From the NCBI GenBank assembly GCA_964490845.1, contig CAZBED010000005.1:62001-126000 (forward strand): 64,000 bases of DNA, in the 5' to 3' direction. Below, in pieces: positions 26,611 through 34,319 of this stretch. A program made the position numbers and the translations under genes. The notes below the pieces were generated by a model. The model was not told the DNA's origin, made no database searches, and was given only the letters and a program-made list of their open reading frames with translations. The DNA is from JADJSS01 sp964490845 (GTDB lineage Bacteria > Bacteroidota > Bacteroidia > Chitinophagales > JADIYW01). Every line of letters starts with the position of its first letter. Within the stretch, counting starts at the first letter, position 1.

Positions 26611-27168
26611 ATGTCTGGACAAAAAGAATACCTGTTTTCCTCGGAACGGCTCGGATTCAGAAACTGGAAAACGGAAGATGCAGCTATAATGGCTGAAATT
26701 AATGCAGATAAAGAAGTAATGGAATTCTTTCCGGCTATACAGACAAAAGATCAGACTCTTCTGTTTATTGAACGTATGCAAAAAGAATTTTCTGAAAAAG
26801 GATTTTGTTATTTTGCCGTAGACCATTTAAAAACAAATGAATTGATTGGATTCATTGGTATTCACGAACAAACCTTTGAAGCGGATTTTACGCCTTGTAT
26901 AGACATAGGCTGGAGGCTGAAAAGAAGCGCATGACATCAGGGATTTGCAACGGAAGGAGCAAAAAGAGTTTTAGACTATGCTTTTAATTCTTTAAACCTG
27001 CAAAAAATTTATTCCTTTACGCCTGAAATCAATAGCCGCTCCGAGCATGTCATGAAAAAAATAAATATGAAAAAGGTTAAGACCTTTGATTTTTCTTTAT
27101 TTCGGAATAATGACCGACTCTGTAAGTGTGTATTATACGAGATGACGAAGGAATCTTTTTGTCCATAA
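26611..27168 (+). pseudogene. GNAT family N-acetyltransferase interrupted by one in-frame UGA
   Basis: The frame from ATG 26611 encodes the first 107 residues of a GNAT/RimJ-like acetyltransferase (LFSSERLGFRNW, then FCYFAVDHLKTNELIGFIGIHE) and stops at TGA 26932-26934. The same frame continues without shift to a TAA at 27166-27168. This second part encodes the missing half, including the acetyl-CoA loop (HQGFATEGAKRVLDYAF) and the C-terminal strand (CKCVLYEM). The stop falls where related proteins have Trp (W-x-x-G-F/Y-ATE), so one base change TGG to TGA explains it. If the base call is right the full-length enzyme is lost. It could also be a sequencing error. The intact reading would be 185 residues. 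Confidence 0.85.
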
Positions 27169-27201
27169 CAACTTATTCAGTCCCCGCTAAATATATTTCC
27201 G

Positions 27202-27209
27202 TACTTTTG
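27202..27209 (+). promoter_or_regulatory. Candidate -7 element (TACTTTTG) before the PhnA-like gene
   Basis: TACTTTTG fits the Bacteroidota -7 consensus TAnnTTTG and lies 17 bp before the start codon at 27226. No clear TTG is at the expected distance upstream, so this is weak. Confidence 0.3.
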
Positions 27210-27225
27210 TGCACATTTCCAAACT

Positions 27226-27804
27226 ATGAGTGTTGAATCAGAATTAAGAGTACACAGCAACAACCAATGTGAGCTTTGCACATCCAAAAATAATTTAAGC
27301 GTTTACGATATACCGCCTCATCCTGAACAGCGAATCGGTGACAGTCTGCTGGTATGTGAAACCTGCAGCAATCAACTGAACCAAAAAGAACCGATGGACA
27401 GCACACACTGGAAGTGCCTGCTGGACAGCATGTGGAGTGATGTGCCGGCTGTGCAGGTCGTGGCGTGGCGTATGCTCAACCGTTTACGTCAGGAAAGCTG
27501 GGCTGTGGACGCCATAGACATGCTCTATTTTGATGATGCAACTCTGGCCTGGGCAAAATCAACCGGCGACCACGAAAACTCTTCCGAAGTTGAATTTCAT
27601 AAAGATTGTAATGGCAATATACTTCAAAACGGCGACTCTGTGGTGCTCACTAAATCGCTGGATGTGAAAGGCTCTAACCTGAATGCACGGTTAGGAACTG
27701 TTGTTAAAAATATCCGCCTTGTGCACGACAACACAGAACAAATTGAAGGAAAAATAGAAGGGCAGACTATTGTTATACTGACCAAATATTTAAGAAAGGT
27801 ATAG
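27226..27804 (+). CDS. PhnA-domain zinc-ribbon protein (YjdM-like)
   Basis: The protein has 192 residues. A zinc ribbon is formed by Cys15/Cys18 (CELC) and Cys44/Cys47 (CETC). The C-terminal 65 residues are the PhnA domain, an SH3-like barrel with DCNGNILQNGDSVVLTKSL (split: DCNGNILQNGD, VVLTKSLDVKG) and the end TIVILTKYLRKV. The name comes from a gene near the E. coli phosphonate operon, but that protein (YjdM) is not a phosphonoacetate hydrolase, and its role is not established. A helical linker of about 70 residues rich in Trp joins the two parts. There are no phosphonate genes nearby. Confidence 0.85.
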   Translation: MSVESELRVHSNNQCELCTSKNNLSVYDIPPHPEQRIGDSLLVCETCSNQLNQKEPMDSTHWKCLLDSMWSDVPAVQVVAWRMLNRLRQESWAVDAIDMLYFDDATLAWAKSTGDHENSSEVEFHKDCNGNILQNGDSVVLTKSLDVKGSNLNARLGTVVKNIRLVHDNTEQIEGKIEGQTIVILTKYLRKV

Positions 27805-27898
27805 TATTAAATATTTCTAACTTTTGAGTAGCCTTTTCAGAAAAATTATTGTCCTTACTTTTTTAAAAAGTGTGTAACTTTAAGTGTAAATAGGTTAC

Positions 27899-28102
27899 AT
27901 GAACTTCTTAAAAACAAAAACTACCTGGTCTAATTGGGAATTAGGACTACTAAAATTAGGTGTTGGTACATTTTATTTATTGCTTGGCCTGTACTTTCAT
28001 GAATATCTCTTAAACTATATCTGGCTATTCCGGATTATGTGTGTCGTTATTATTGTATGGCTGCTGATTATCTGGGCTAAGAAGGAAAAGATACGTTCCT
28101 GA
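27899..28102 (+). CDS. Small membrane protein of unknown function
   Basis: This 67-residue protein has two predicted helices (about 17-36 and 42-59: LLKLGVGTFYLLLGLYF and IMCVVIIVWLLIIWA) and a basic C-terminus (KKEKIRS). Proteins of this size and shape are common in Bacteroidota next to unrelated genes. It is convergent with the VF530 gene, 5 bp away. It ends in TGA, which shows that UGA is a normal stop in this genome. Function unknown. Confidence 0.6.
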   Translation: MNFLKTKTTWSNWELGLLKLGVGTFYLLLGLYFHEYLLNYIWLFRIMCVVIIVWLLIIWAKKEKIRS

Positions 28103-28107
28103 AATCC

Positions 28108-28362
28108 TTATTCGTTAAAATCAAACCATTCTTCTTTTATACCCTCACGTGTGATGTAGATGAAGATGGTTTCCAACCGTTGCCGTGCCCAGGGTGTTTT
28201 ACGCAGGAATGTCAGACTTGACTTTATGGAAGGATTGGTTTTAAAACAATTTACCGGCACCTGATCATATAAACCTTCCCAGCTGTAATAGGCCAGCAGG
28301 TAGCGCAGCATCTTTTCCAACGTGATACCATGCAAAGGATTGTTGATTTGTTTTTCCGGCAT
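28108..28362 (-). CDS. VF530 (DUF2132) family DNA-binding protein
   Basis: This compact helical protein of 84 residues belongs to the VF530/DUF2132 family, named after a Vibrio fischeri protein of known structure. The family pattern is nearly complete: NNPLHGITLEKMLRYLL, INCF-like VNCFKTNPSIKSSLTFLRKTPWAR (split: VNCFKTNPSIK, SSLTFLRKTPWAR), and the C-terminal Phe/Tyr-rich end. The family has been proposed to bind DNA through a double helix-hairpin-like fold, without a defined cellular role. It is divergent from the hydrolase gene at 28453. Confidence 0.9.
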   Translation of the reverse strand: MPEKQINNPLHGITLEKMLRYLLAYYSWEGLYDQVPVNCFKTNPSIKSSLTFLRKTPWARQRLETIFIYITREGIKEEWFDFNE

Positions 28363-28452
28363 AATTTATTTTTACTAACTCTATATGAAAACTAATATAG
28401 GCATAAATCTAAAAAAGTTATATTGTGTTCAGAATTAACCAGCTGTTAAAAT

Positions 28453-29358
28453 ATGCCTGTTAAACCAATACAGAACATTTCCCAATTATTGATAATAACC
28501 ACACTGCTCACCTCCTGCAGTTTTAATAAACTGTTTCTGCAGCCTACCAAAATACCTGTCTCTACCACTCAGCTCAGCCTAAAAACAGCCAGTGACTCCA
28601 CTGTGGTTTCATTTTCAGGTGAGGCACATCAGCCGGTGTTTTTAAAAAACGGGACGGATACCATTACCTTTGATTTCTCCATAGAAAGCGTAAACTACAA
28701 AAGCGCCAACGGCAATATCCTGAATGGATGGCTTTTAAAACCCAAGAACACTATTGCCACCACGACCCTGCTCCACCTGCACGGCAACGGAGGCTGTCTG
28801 CTCAGTCAATTCAAGGCCATTTCCCCGCTTGTAGATAAAGGGTTTCAGGTATTTATGTTTGACTACAGCGGATTTGGATTCTCTCAGGGAAAATCCACCC
28901 GGAAAAATGTACTTACCGATGCGCTTTCCACGCTCGATTATCTGAAAACAAGGCCGGATGTAAGCAACACTACCCTTCTGATTTACGGACAGTCTTTGGG
29001 CGGGCATCTGGCTGCAGTGGTAGCGGCTCAACGCCCCAACGATATCAGCGGGCTCATTATAGAAGGTGCTTTTTCTTCGCATAAAGATATAGGCTGGCAC
29101 ATGGTTCCGGTACTGGGGAAAATCTTCGTCAAACAAGGTTACAGCGCTGTTAAATTCATCAAAGATTTCCACAAACCTGTTCTGGTCATACACAGCACGG
29201 AAGATGAGATGATTCCATTTTACATGGGTAAAAAGATATTTGACAATGCCAATGCTCCTAAAGAATTTTACGAAGTGAAAAAATGTCATATCTGCGCCCC
29301 GCAATTTTATGCAGCTGAAATCGCGGAAAAAATAAAGAAGATGCTTATTGTAAAATGA
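28453..29358 (+). CDS. Alpha/beta hydrolase lipoprotein
   Basis: The protein has 301 residues. An N-terminal signal with a lipobox-like LLTSC (Cys22) suggests attachment to a membrane facing the periplasm. The alpha/beta hydrolase fold follows: LHLHGNGGCLLS (oxyanion region), nucleophile in GQSLGGHLAAVVAA, acid in HSTEDEMIPFY and base in CHICAP. It resembles BEM46/FrsA-type serine hydrolases. It ends 13 bp before pbpC and should be cotranscribed with it, so an action on cell-wall or envelope esters is possible, though this is only inference from position. Confidence 0.85.
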   Translation: MPVKPIQNISQLLIITTLLTSCSFNKLFLQPTKIPVSTTQLSLKTASDSTVVSFSGEAHQPVFLKNGTDTITFDFSIESVNYKSANGNILNGWLLKPKNTIATTTLLHLHGNGGCLLSQFKAISPLVDKGFQVFMFDYSGFGFSQGKSTRKNVLTDALSTLDYLKTRPDVSNTTLLIYGQSLGGHLAAVVAAQRPNDISGLIIEGAFSSHKDIGWHMVPVLGKIFVKQGYSAVKFIKDFHKPVLVIHSTEDEMIPFYMGKKIFDNANAPKEFYEVKKCHICAPQFYAAEIAEKIKKMLIVK

Positions 29359-29371
29359 TGGTTATAGAAAA

Positions 29372-31684
29372 ATGAACATTCTGAAAGCATTCTTACTAAA
29401 ACATGCCGGGCAGATCTTTTACCTGGTTGTTATTGTAGTGCTGTTCAACGTGGCGGATATCTTTTTTCCATTGCAAACGGGCAGAAATTATTCCACCATC
29501 ATAGAGGCCGAAGACGGCACTGTCCTGTATTCCTTCCTGTCTAATGATGACAAATGGCGGATGTACACCAAACTCAGCGAAATCACTCCCACCTTGCAAC
29601 GCGCATTTATACAAAAGGAAGACCGCTGGTTTTACCTGCATCCAGGTGTCAACCCGGTAGCGGTATTCAGGGCATTCATTAATAATACCATCAACCATAA
29701 ACGAACTTCCGGAGCTTCTACCATCACCATGCAGGTAGCGCGCATGCTGGAACCCAAAGAGCGCACCATGACCTCCAAGTTGCTTGAACTTTTCAGGGCT
29801 TTACAACTGGAATGGAATTTCAGTAAAAAACAAATTTTACAACTTTATCTGAACCTGGTACCATACGGAGGCAATATTGAAGGAGTTAAATCTGCGGCAT
29901 TCATTTATTTTGGAAAATCACCAGCTCAACTGAGTCTGGCAGAAGTTACCACCTTAGCTATTATTCCTAACCGTCCCAACAGCTTGCAGTTAGGCCGCAA
30001 CAATGACTATATCAAAAGTGAACGGAACCGCTGGCTAAAGAAGTTCCTTCAAAAAAACGCATTCTCTAAAGAAAGCATTGAGGATGCGCTGGAAGAACCG
30101 TTAAACGCATACCGACGGACGCCACCTAAAAATGCACCGCATTTCTGTATCCGGCTAAAAAAAATGTACCCGACCCAACCTATCATCGAATCACATCTGA
30201 ACTATACGATGCAACTGGATATAGAAGAAATGGTGCACAACTATTCCAAAGTCCTGCAATTCAAAGATATTAAAAACGCGGCGGTCATCGTACTTGACAA
30301 CCGGACTCACAGGGTGGTTTCTTATGTCGGTTCACCCGATTTTTATAGTACTTCAACACAGGGGCAGGTGGATGGCGTGAAGGCGGTACGCTCACCTGGC
30401 AGCACCTTAAAACCATTGATTTATGGTCTTGCATTTGAGAAAGGCATCTACACCCCGCGCACCATGATTGCCGATGTACCTGTCAATTTTGACGGTTATA
30501 CACCTGAAAATTATGATGAAAGTTTTCATGGCAACATTGCATTATCCGATGCGCTGGCACAATCGCTGAATATTCCGGCGGTAAAAATTCTACATGCTAT
30601 TACGTTAAAAACATTGCTGGAAAACTTAGAAAAACTCCACTTCTCACAGATAGAAAAAGACAAGGAAAAGCTGGGGTTGTCCGTCGCGCTGGGCGGTTGT
30701 GGTGTACGCCTGGAAGAGCTGGCAGGCATGTATTCCGTATTTGCCAATAACGGCACTTACTTTCCGCCTGTTTTTACTAAATATACTACTACCAATGAAG
30801 GTACAGAAATACTATCTCCGGAAGCCAACTATATGGTGGCTCAGATCCTGACGATGCTGCGCAGAACAGACCTGCCCAACGGCGCGGAAAATGTACTGAA
30901 CATCCCGAAAATCGCCTGGAAAACCGGTACTTCTTACGGGCGACGTGATGCCTGGAGCATCGGATTTAACAACCAGTTTACGGTGGGAGTCTGGACAGGC
31001 AACTTCGATGGTAAAGGCGTGCCGGAATTGTCCGGCGCGGATATTGCGACACCCCTGTTGCTGCAGATTTTCAATACCATCACACAAAACGGAGCAAAAG
31101 ACTGGTTTAAAAGACCCAAGGATTTACAATACAGGTGGGTGTGCTCAGAAAGCGGCGATATACCTAATGATTTTTGCACGAATAAAATACAGGCCTATTA
31201 TATTCCGGGTGTGAGCAGTAATAAAAAATGCTACCATCTGAAAAAAGTTTGGGTAAATATGGACAGCACCGTATCCTATTGCAGTTCCTGTTTACCGGAG
31301 GCAGGATATATGGAAAAATGGTACCCGAATTACGCACCGGACTTGCTGCATTATTTTGAAGCCATGCACCTCCCCTATGTTAGGATACCTGCACATCAGC
31401 CCGACTGCAAAAAAGTATTTGAGAGCAATCAGCCAGACATCATGCAGCCCGTAAATGGAAGCGTGTATTACATACAGGCCGACAAAAAACAGGAACTGAT
31501 GCTGACAGCACAGGCCGCTAATGATGTGTCAACGATTTCCTGGTATATCAATGACGCTTTTGTACAAACCATTGATAAAAACAAACCGGTATTTGTCACT
31601 CCAAATTTCGGAAAATTAAAAATCTCCTGTACGGACGACAAAGGCAGGAATACAGATAGCTGGGTGGTGGTAAAGGAGATGTAA
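29372..31684 (+). CDS. pbpC: Penicillin-binding protein 1C
   Basis: This bifunctional peptidoglycan synthase has 770 residues. One membrane anchor lies near residues 12-30. The glycosyltransferase domain (family GT51) has EDRWFYLHPGVNP with the catalytic Glu, GASTITMQVARM, and NLVPYGGNIEGV. The transpeptidase domain has SPGSTLKP (nucleophile Ser near 342), SLN and KTGTS near 517. The C-terminal 85 residues form the PBP1C-type beta domain (BiPBP_C), with MQPVNGSVYYI. The length and order match PBP1C. In many bacteria pbpC is next to an alpha-2-macroglobulin gene; here the neighbour is a hydrolase lipoprotein instead. Confidence 0.95.
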   Translation: MNILKAFLLKHAGQIFYLVVIVVLFNVADIFFPLQTGRNYSTIIEAEDGTVLYSFLSNDDKWRMYTKLSEITPTLQRAFIQKEDRWFYLHPGVNPVAVFRAFINNTINHKRTSGASTITMQVARMLEPKERTMTSKLLELFRALQLEWNFSKKQILQLYLNLVPYGGNIEGVKSAAFIYFGKSPAQLSLAEVTTLAIIPNRPNSLQLGRNNDYIKSERNRWLKKFLQKNAFSKESIEDALEEPLNAYRRTPPKNAPHFCIRLKKMYPTQPIIESHLNYTMQLDIEEMVHNYSKVLQFKDIKNAAVIVLDNRTHRVVSYVGSPDFYSTSTQGQVDGVKAVRSPGSTLKPLIYGLAFEKGIYTPRTMIADVPVNFDGYTPENYDESFHGNIALSDALAQSLNIPAVKILHAITLKTLLENLEKLHFSQIEKDKEKLGLSVALGGCGVRLEELAGMYSVFANNGTYFPPVFTKYTTTNEGTEILSPEANYMVAQILTMLRRTDLPNGAENVLNIPKIAWKTGTSYGRRDAWSIGFNNQFTVGVWTGNFDGKGVPELSGADIATPLLLQIFNTITQNGAKDWFKRPKDLQYRWVCSESGDIPNDFCTNKIQAYYIPGVSSNKKCYHLKKVWVNMDSTVSYCSSCLPEAGYMEKWYPNYAPDLLHYFEAMHLPYVRIPAHQPDCKKVFESNQPDIMQPVNGSVYYIQADKKQELMLTAQAANDVSTISWYINDAFVQTIDKNKPVFVTPNFGKLKISCTDDKGRNTDSWVVVKEM

Positions 31685-31755
31685 TTTGGATTTCAGTCAA
31701 AATATATTACAGTATTTAAATATGATTTTGTAGATTAGTGTTTAAAAAATAATTT

Positions 31756-32355
31756 ATGGTCATCCTTATAATATTTAATATAATTTTATTTGTTTTATTA
31801 ATTATACTAATTGTATTTCAATTTAAAGCAATAAGTGATATTCTAAAGAGTGAATTTAGAGATCCAACTACTAAAATCATGTGGCTTTTAGCGGTGATTT
31901 TTGGAAGCATTGTAGGTGTCGTATTTTACAATAAATATGGAAAGAAGCAAAAAATTAATTATGAATCTGAATTAAATTTGAATGCTGATAATAATTATGC
32001 AAAGAATCAAAATGCGTTCAATTTAAACTCGATTAAAAACACTCCAAATATTTTATGCCCAAATTGTAATAATAATATAACTGAAAACGATATATTTTGT
32101 AATAGATGTGGTACTAATGTACAATCGTATATAAAACTATCTTTATTGGCAAATTGCCCATCTTGCAGAAATCATATCAATTCAAACGATATATTCTGTT
32201 CAAATTGTGGTTTTAATATTAAAGAACATAAGTTATCAATGCAAAATACTTCTTTAGAAAACAAAATATCAAATAATAATTCTTGTCTTAAATGTGGAAA
32301 TAAACATTCTCCCGGTGACAAATTTTGTGAAAACTGCGGAAATAAATTAATATAA
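31756..32355 (+). CDS. PLDc_N-type membrane protein with three zinc ribbons
   Basis: The protein has 199 residues. The first 65 form two membrane helices with a PLDc_N-like pattern (ISDILKSEFRDPTTKIMWLL, then VGVVFYNKYGKKQK), the module found at the start of cardiolipin synthases. A linker rich in Asn follows. Then come three C-x2-C...C-x2-C ribbons: Cys101/104/115/118, Cys134/137/148/151 and Cys177/180/191/194. No enzymatic domain is present. The gene is markedly richer in A and T than pbpC before it, with many AAT and ATA codons, which hints at separate origin. The next gene starts 10 bp later and encodes a similar anchor-plus-ribbon protein, so they form a pair. Role unknown; ribbons probably bind other proteins. 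Confidence 0.8.
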   Translation: MVILIIFNIILFVLLIILIVFQFKAISDILKSEFRDPTTKIMWLLAVIFGSIVGVVFYNKYGKKQKINYESELNLNADNNYAKNQNAFNLNSIKNTPNILCPNCNNNITENDIFCNRCGTNVQSYIKLSLLANCPSCRNHINSNDIFCSNCGFNIKEHKLSMQNTSLENKISNNNSCLKCGNKHSPGDKFCENCGNKLI

Positions 32356-32365
32356 ATTATTATAA

Positions 32366-32686
32366 ATGTTTGGATTACATGGTCCCGAGTTATGGTTTTT
32401 ATTTGCTACATCAGCAATTCTCCTTACAATTTTATATATTATAAAAAATAACTCTAAAAAAGACCGACTAAATAGCGACAATACAAATAAAATAAAAAAC
32501 TATAACAAACAACTAAGATGTCCTGCTTGTCAAAACAATCTTTTGGCTGATGTAATATATTGCACAAATTGTGGAATAAATATCAAGGATCATATGAATA
32601 AACAAGAATCTATAAGCTGTGCAAATTGTGGTCAATATATTTCAAAAGAAGACAAATTTTGCACCCAATGTGGTATTAATTTATAA
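32366..32686 (+). CDS. Small membrane protein with two zinc ribbons
   Basis: The protein has 106 residues: one membrane helix at about 8-26 (ELWFLFATSAILLTILYII) and two zinc ribbons with Cys52/55/66/69 and Cys85/88/99/102. The ribbons are closely similar to those of the preceding protein (CTNCGINIKDH against CSNCGFNIKEH), so one gene likely arose from the other by duplication. It lacks the PLDc_N-like double helix. It shares the AT-rich composition of its neighbour and is followed 21 bp later by a third ribbon gene. Function unknown. Confidence 0.75.
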   Translation: MFGLHGPELWFLFATSAILLTILYIIKNNSKKDRLNSDNTNKIKNYNKQLRCPACQNNLLADVIYCTNCGINIKDHMNKQESISCANCGQYISKEDKFCTQCGINL

Positions 32687-32707
32687 ACGAATAAATGAAT
32701 ATTATCT

Positions 32708-34042
32708 ATGTTTTGTAATAACTGCGGTACTGAATTCGAAGTAACCAAAATAGATAACGGAAAAAACAGATTTTGCCGAAGCTGTGGAAGTTTATTATAT
32801 AAAAACCAAAACGGTCAGCTAATCGACTCAGAGGGAAAGCCATTCATAAATGCTGCAATTGATAAAGATGTAAAAAAATTATCCATAGATGAAGAACATC
32901 AGAAACTTTTAGAACAAGAACGTCTTATCAAAGAGCGTCAAAACCAACTATTAAATCAAAAAAGAGAACAAGAGCTGAGGGAACAAAAAGAAAAAGAACG
33001 AATTGAACAGGAACTATTGCAAAAAGAAAGGCAGGAACAGTTAATAAAAGACCAACAAGAGCGAGAAAGACAGGAAGCTGAACGAAAAGAAAAGGAACGG
33101 CTGCTGCAACTTCATCGGGAGCAGGAAGAGAAAGAACGTTTGCTGCGCGAAAAGATAGAAAAAGAAGTCCGCGAGAAGATTCAACGGGAACAGGCTGAAA
33201 AGGAACGACTGGAACGCGAACTGAAAGAGAAACTGGAACGCGAAAGAATAGAACGGGAATTACGCGATGCGGAAGAAAAACAGAAAGCGGCACAATTACT
33301 ATTGGAGAAAGAGGCTGACGAAAGAAGACAGGCAGAGCAAATAGAACAAGAAAAAGCTGCTGCTGCCCTTCAGTCCTCCGGTGGCACATTACGAAAATTT
33401 CTTTTGTTCGTACTATTGCCACTTCTATTGGCTGGCATACTGGCCGGCGCAACCTATTTCCTGTTTCCACAACAAATTAAAGCTGCTTTAGGCATTAATA
33501 CTCCGGAAGCAAGAACTACCAAAGTTGTCAGTACCCCTGAAAATGTTACCACAGACAATGTCGCAATAATCGAGCAACTCAAAATTGCGCTAACAGGGAA
33601 AGAGGTATTATCCTGGGGGCTCATAAAAGCCGATGAAATAAAGGAGCTTACTATCCAATCCCAGCAGGCTGGAAACGGCAGTCCATCTTATGTCGTTGAA
33701 CTAAACCTGGACGACAATGCCGGCACAAAAGCCGCCGCCGAACTGGATGTTTCCTATATGAACAACATCATAGACAAAACTACAACAAACAAAATCAGTT
33801 ATAAAAACACCGCACCGGTCAATGCCTGGTTCAGTTTCGCTCCTTTAAAAAATTGTACTATTTTAGTCAATACCAACGGCAATCCGATTAAGTTAAAAGG
33901 CTGCCAAAACTGCCCATCAGTTTCATTGAACACCAGTGCAGAACAACCGGAAAAATTGATAAACCATCCTGAAACCATTTTTATTCAATCCGGCAGTGCA
34001 ACTGAAGCTGAGGTAGATTTCACCTATGTACCAATTAAATAA
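32708..34042 (+). CDS. Zinc-ribbon, coiled-coil, single-pass membrane protein
   Basis: The protein has 444 residues and four parts. A zinc ribbon at the very N-terminus uses Cys3/6/23/26. Residues about 60-220 are a long, highly charged helix of Glu, Arg, Lys and Gln repeats, probably a coiled coil. One membrane helix follows at about 231-253. The C-terminal 190 residues form a domain I do not recognise, probably outside the cytoplasm, with YVVELNLDDNAG and a CQNC pair. The ribbon and coiled coil should be cytoplasmic. It is third in a run of ribbon proteins and precedes two exported proteins that also carry Glu/Lys/Gln coiled coils. A scaffold or sensor linking cytoplasm and envelope is possible but unproven. 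Confidence 0.8.
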   Translation: MFCNNCGTEFEVTKIDNGKNRFCRSCGSLLYKNQNGQLIDSEGKPFINAAIDKDVKKLSIDEEHQKLLEQERLIKERQNQLLNQKREQELREQKEKERIEQELLQKERQEQLIKDQQERERQEAERKEKERLLQLHREQEEKERLLREKIEKEVREKIQREQAEKERLERELKEKLERERIERELRDAEEKQKAAQLLLEKEADERRQAEQIEQEKAAAALQSSGGTLRKFLLFVLLPLLLAGILAGATYFLFPQQIKAALGINTPEARTTKVVSTPENVTTDNVAIIEQLKIALTGKEVLSWGLIKADEIKELTIQSQQAGNGSPSYVVELNLDDNAGTKAAAELDVSYMNNIIDKTTTNKISYKNTAPVNAWFSFAPLKNCTILVNTNGNPIKLKGCQNCPSVSLNTSAEQPEKLINHPETIFIQSGSATEAEVDFTYVPIK

Positions 34043-34105
34043 AATATTGAGTTTAATACAATCGATAAAAATATTTTGAACCAGACTAAAAACAAAAATA
34101 TAGCA

Positions 34106-34280
34106 AAATGAAAAGAAGCGTAGGATGGCAAAATACGTAGCTGAGCGCGGGTATGAAGCGCAGAACGATTATTTTGCCTTGAAATGCTTTGCATTCATGA
34201 ACACAATAAAAAAACAAACTATTGAATTGAATAATTTTTTGTTTCTTTTTGTATCAAGACAAAAAGAAAATAGTTGAATT
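34106..34280. repeat. Structured non-coding element with nested inverted repeats
   Basis: No coding frame is evident between the ribbon gene and the next gene. Arms GGCAAAAT (34127-34134) and ATTTTGCC (34171-34178) enclose an inner CTGAGCGC/GCGCAG pair with a loop GGGTATGAA. Further on, an 11-bp perfect inverted repeat TTTCTTTTTGT/ACAAAAAGAAA (34242-34252, 34259-34269) is itself enclosed by AACTATT/AATAGTT (34217-34223, 34269-34275). It could be a dispersed repeat or a structured untranslated RNA. The gap as a whole is 277 bp. Confidence 0.5.
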
Positions 34281-34319
34281 TACAAGTCAGACGATTATAA
34301 AACATATAAAAGTAACTAC

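Noticed and set aside
26611..27168. UGA read as Trp (code change) in the GNAT gene
   Set aside because: TGA is a normal stop for other genes in the window, such as those ending at 28102 and 29358, so recoding is not supported.
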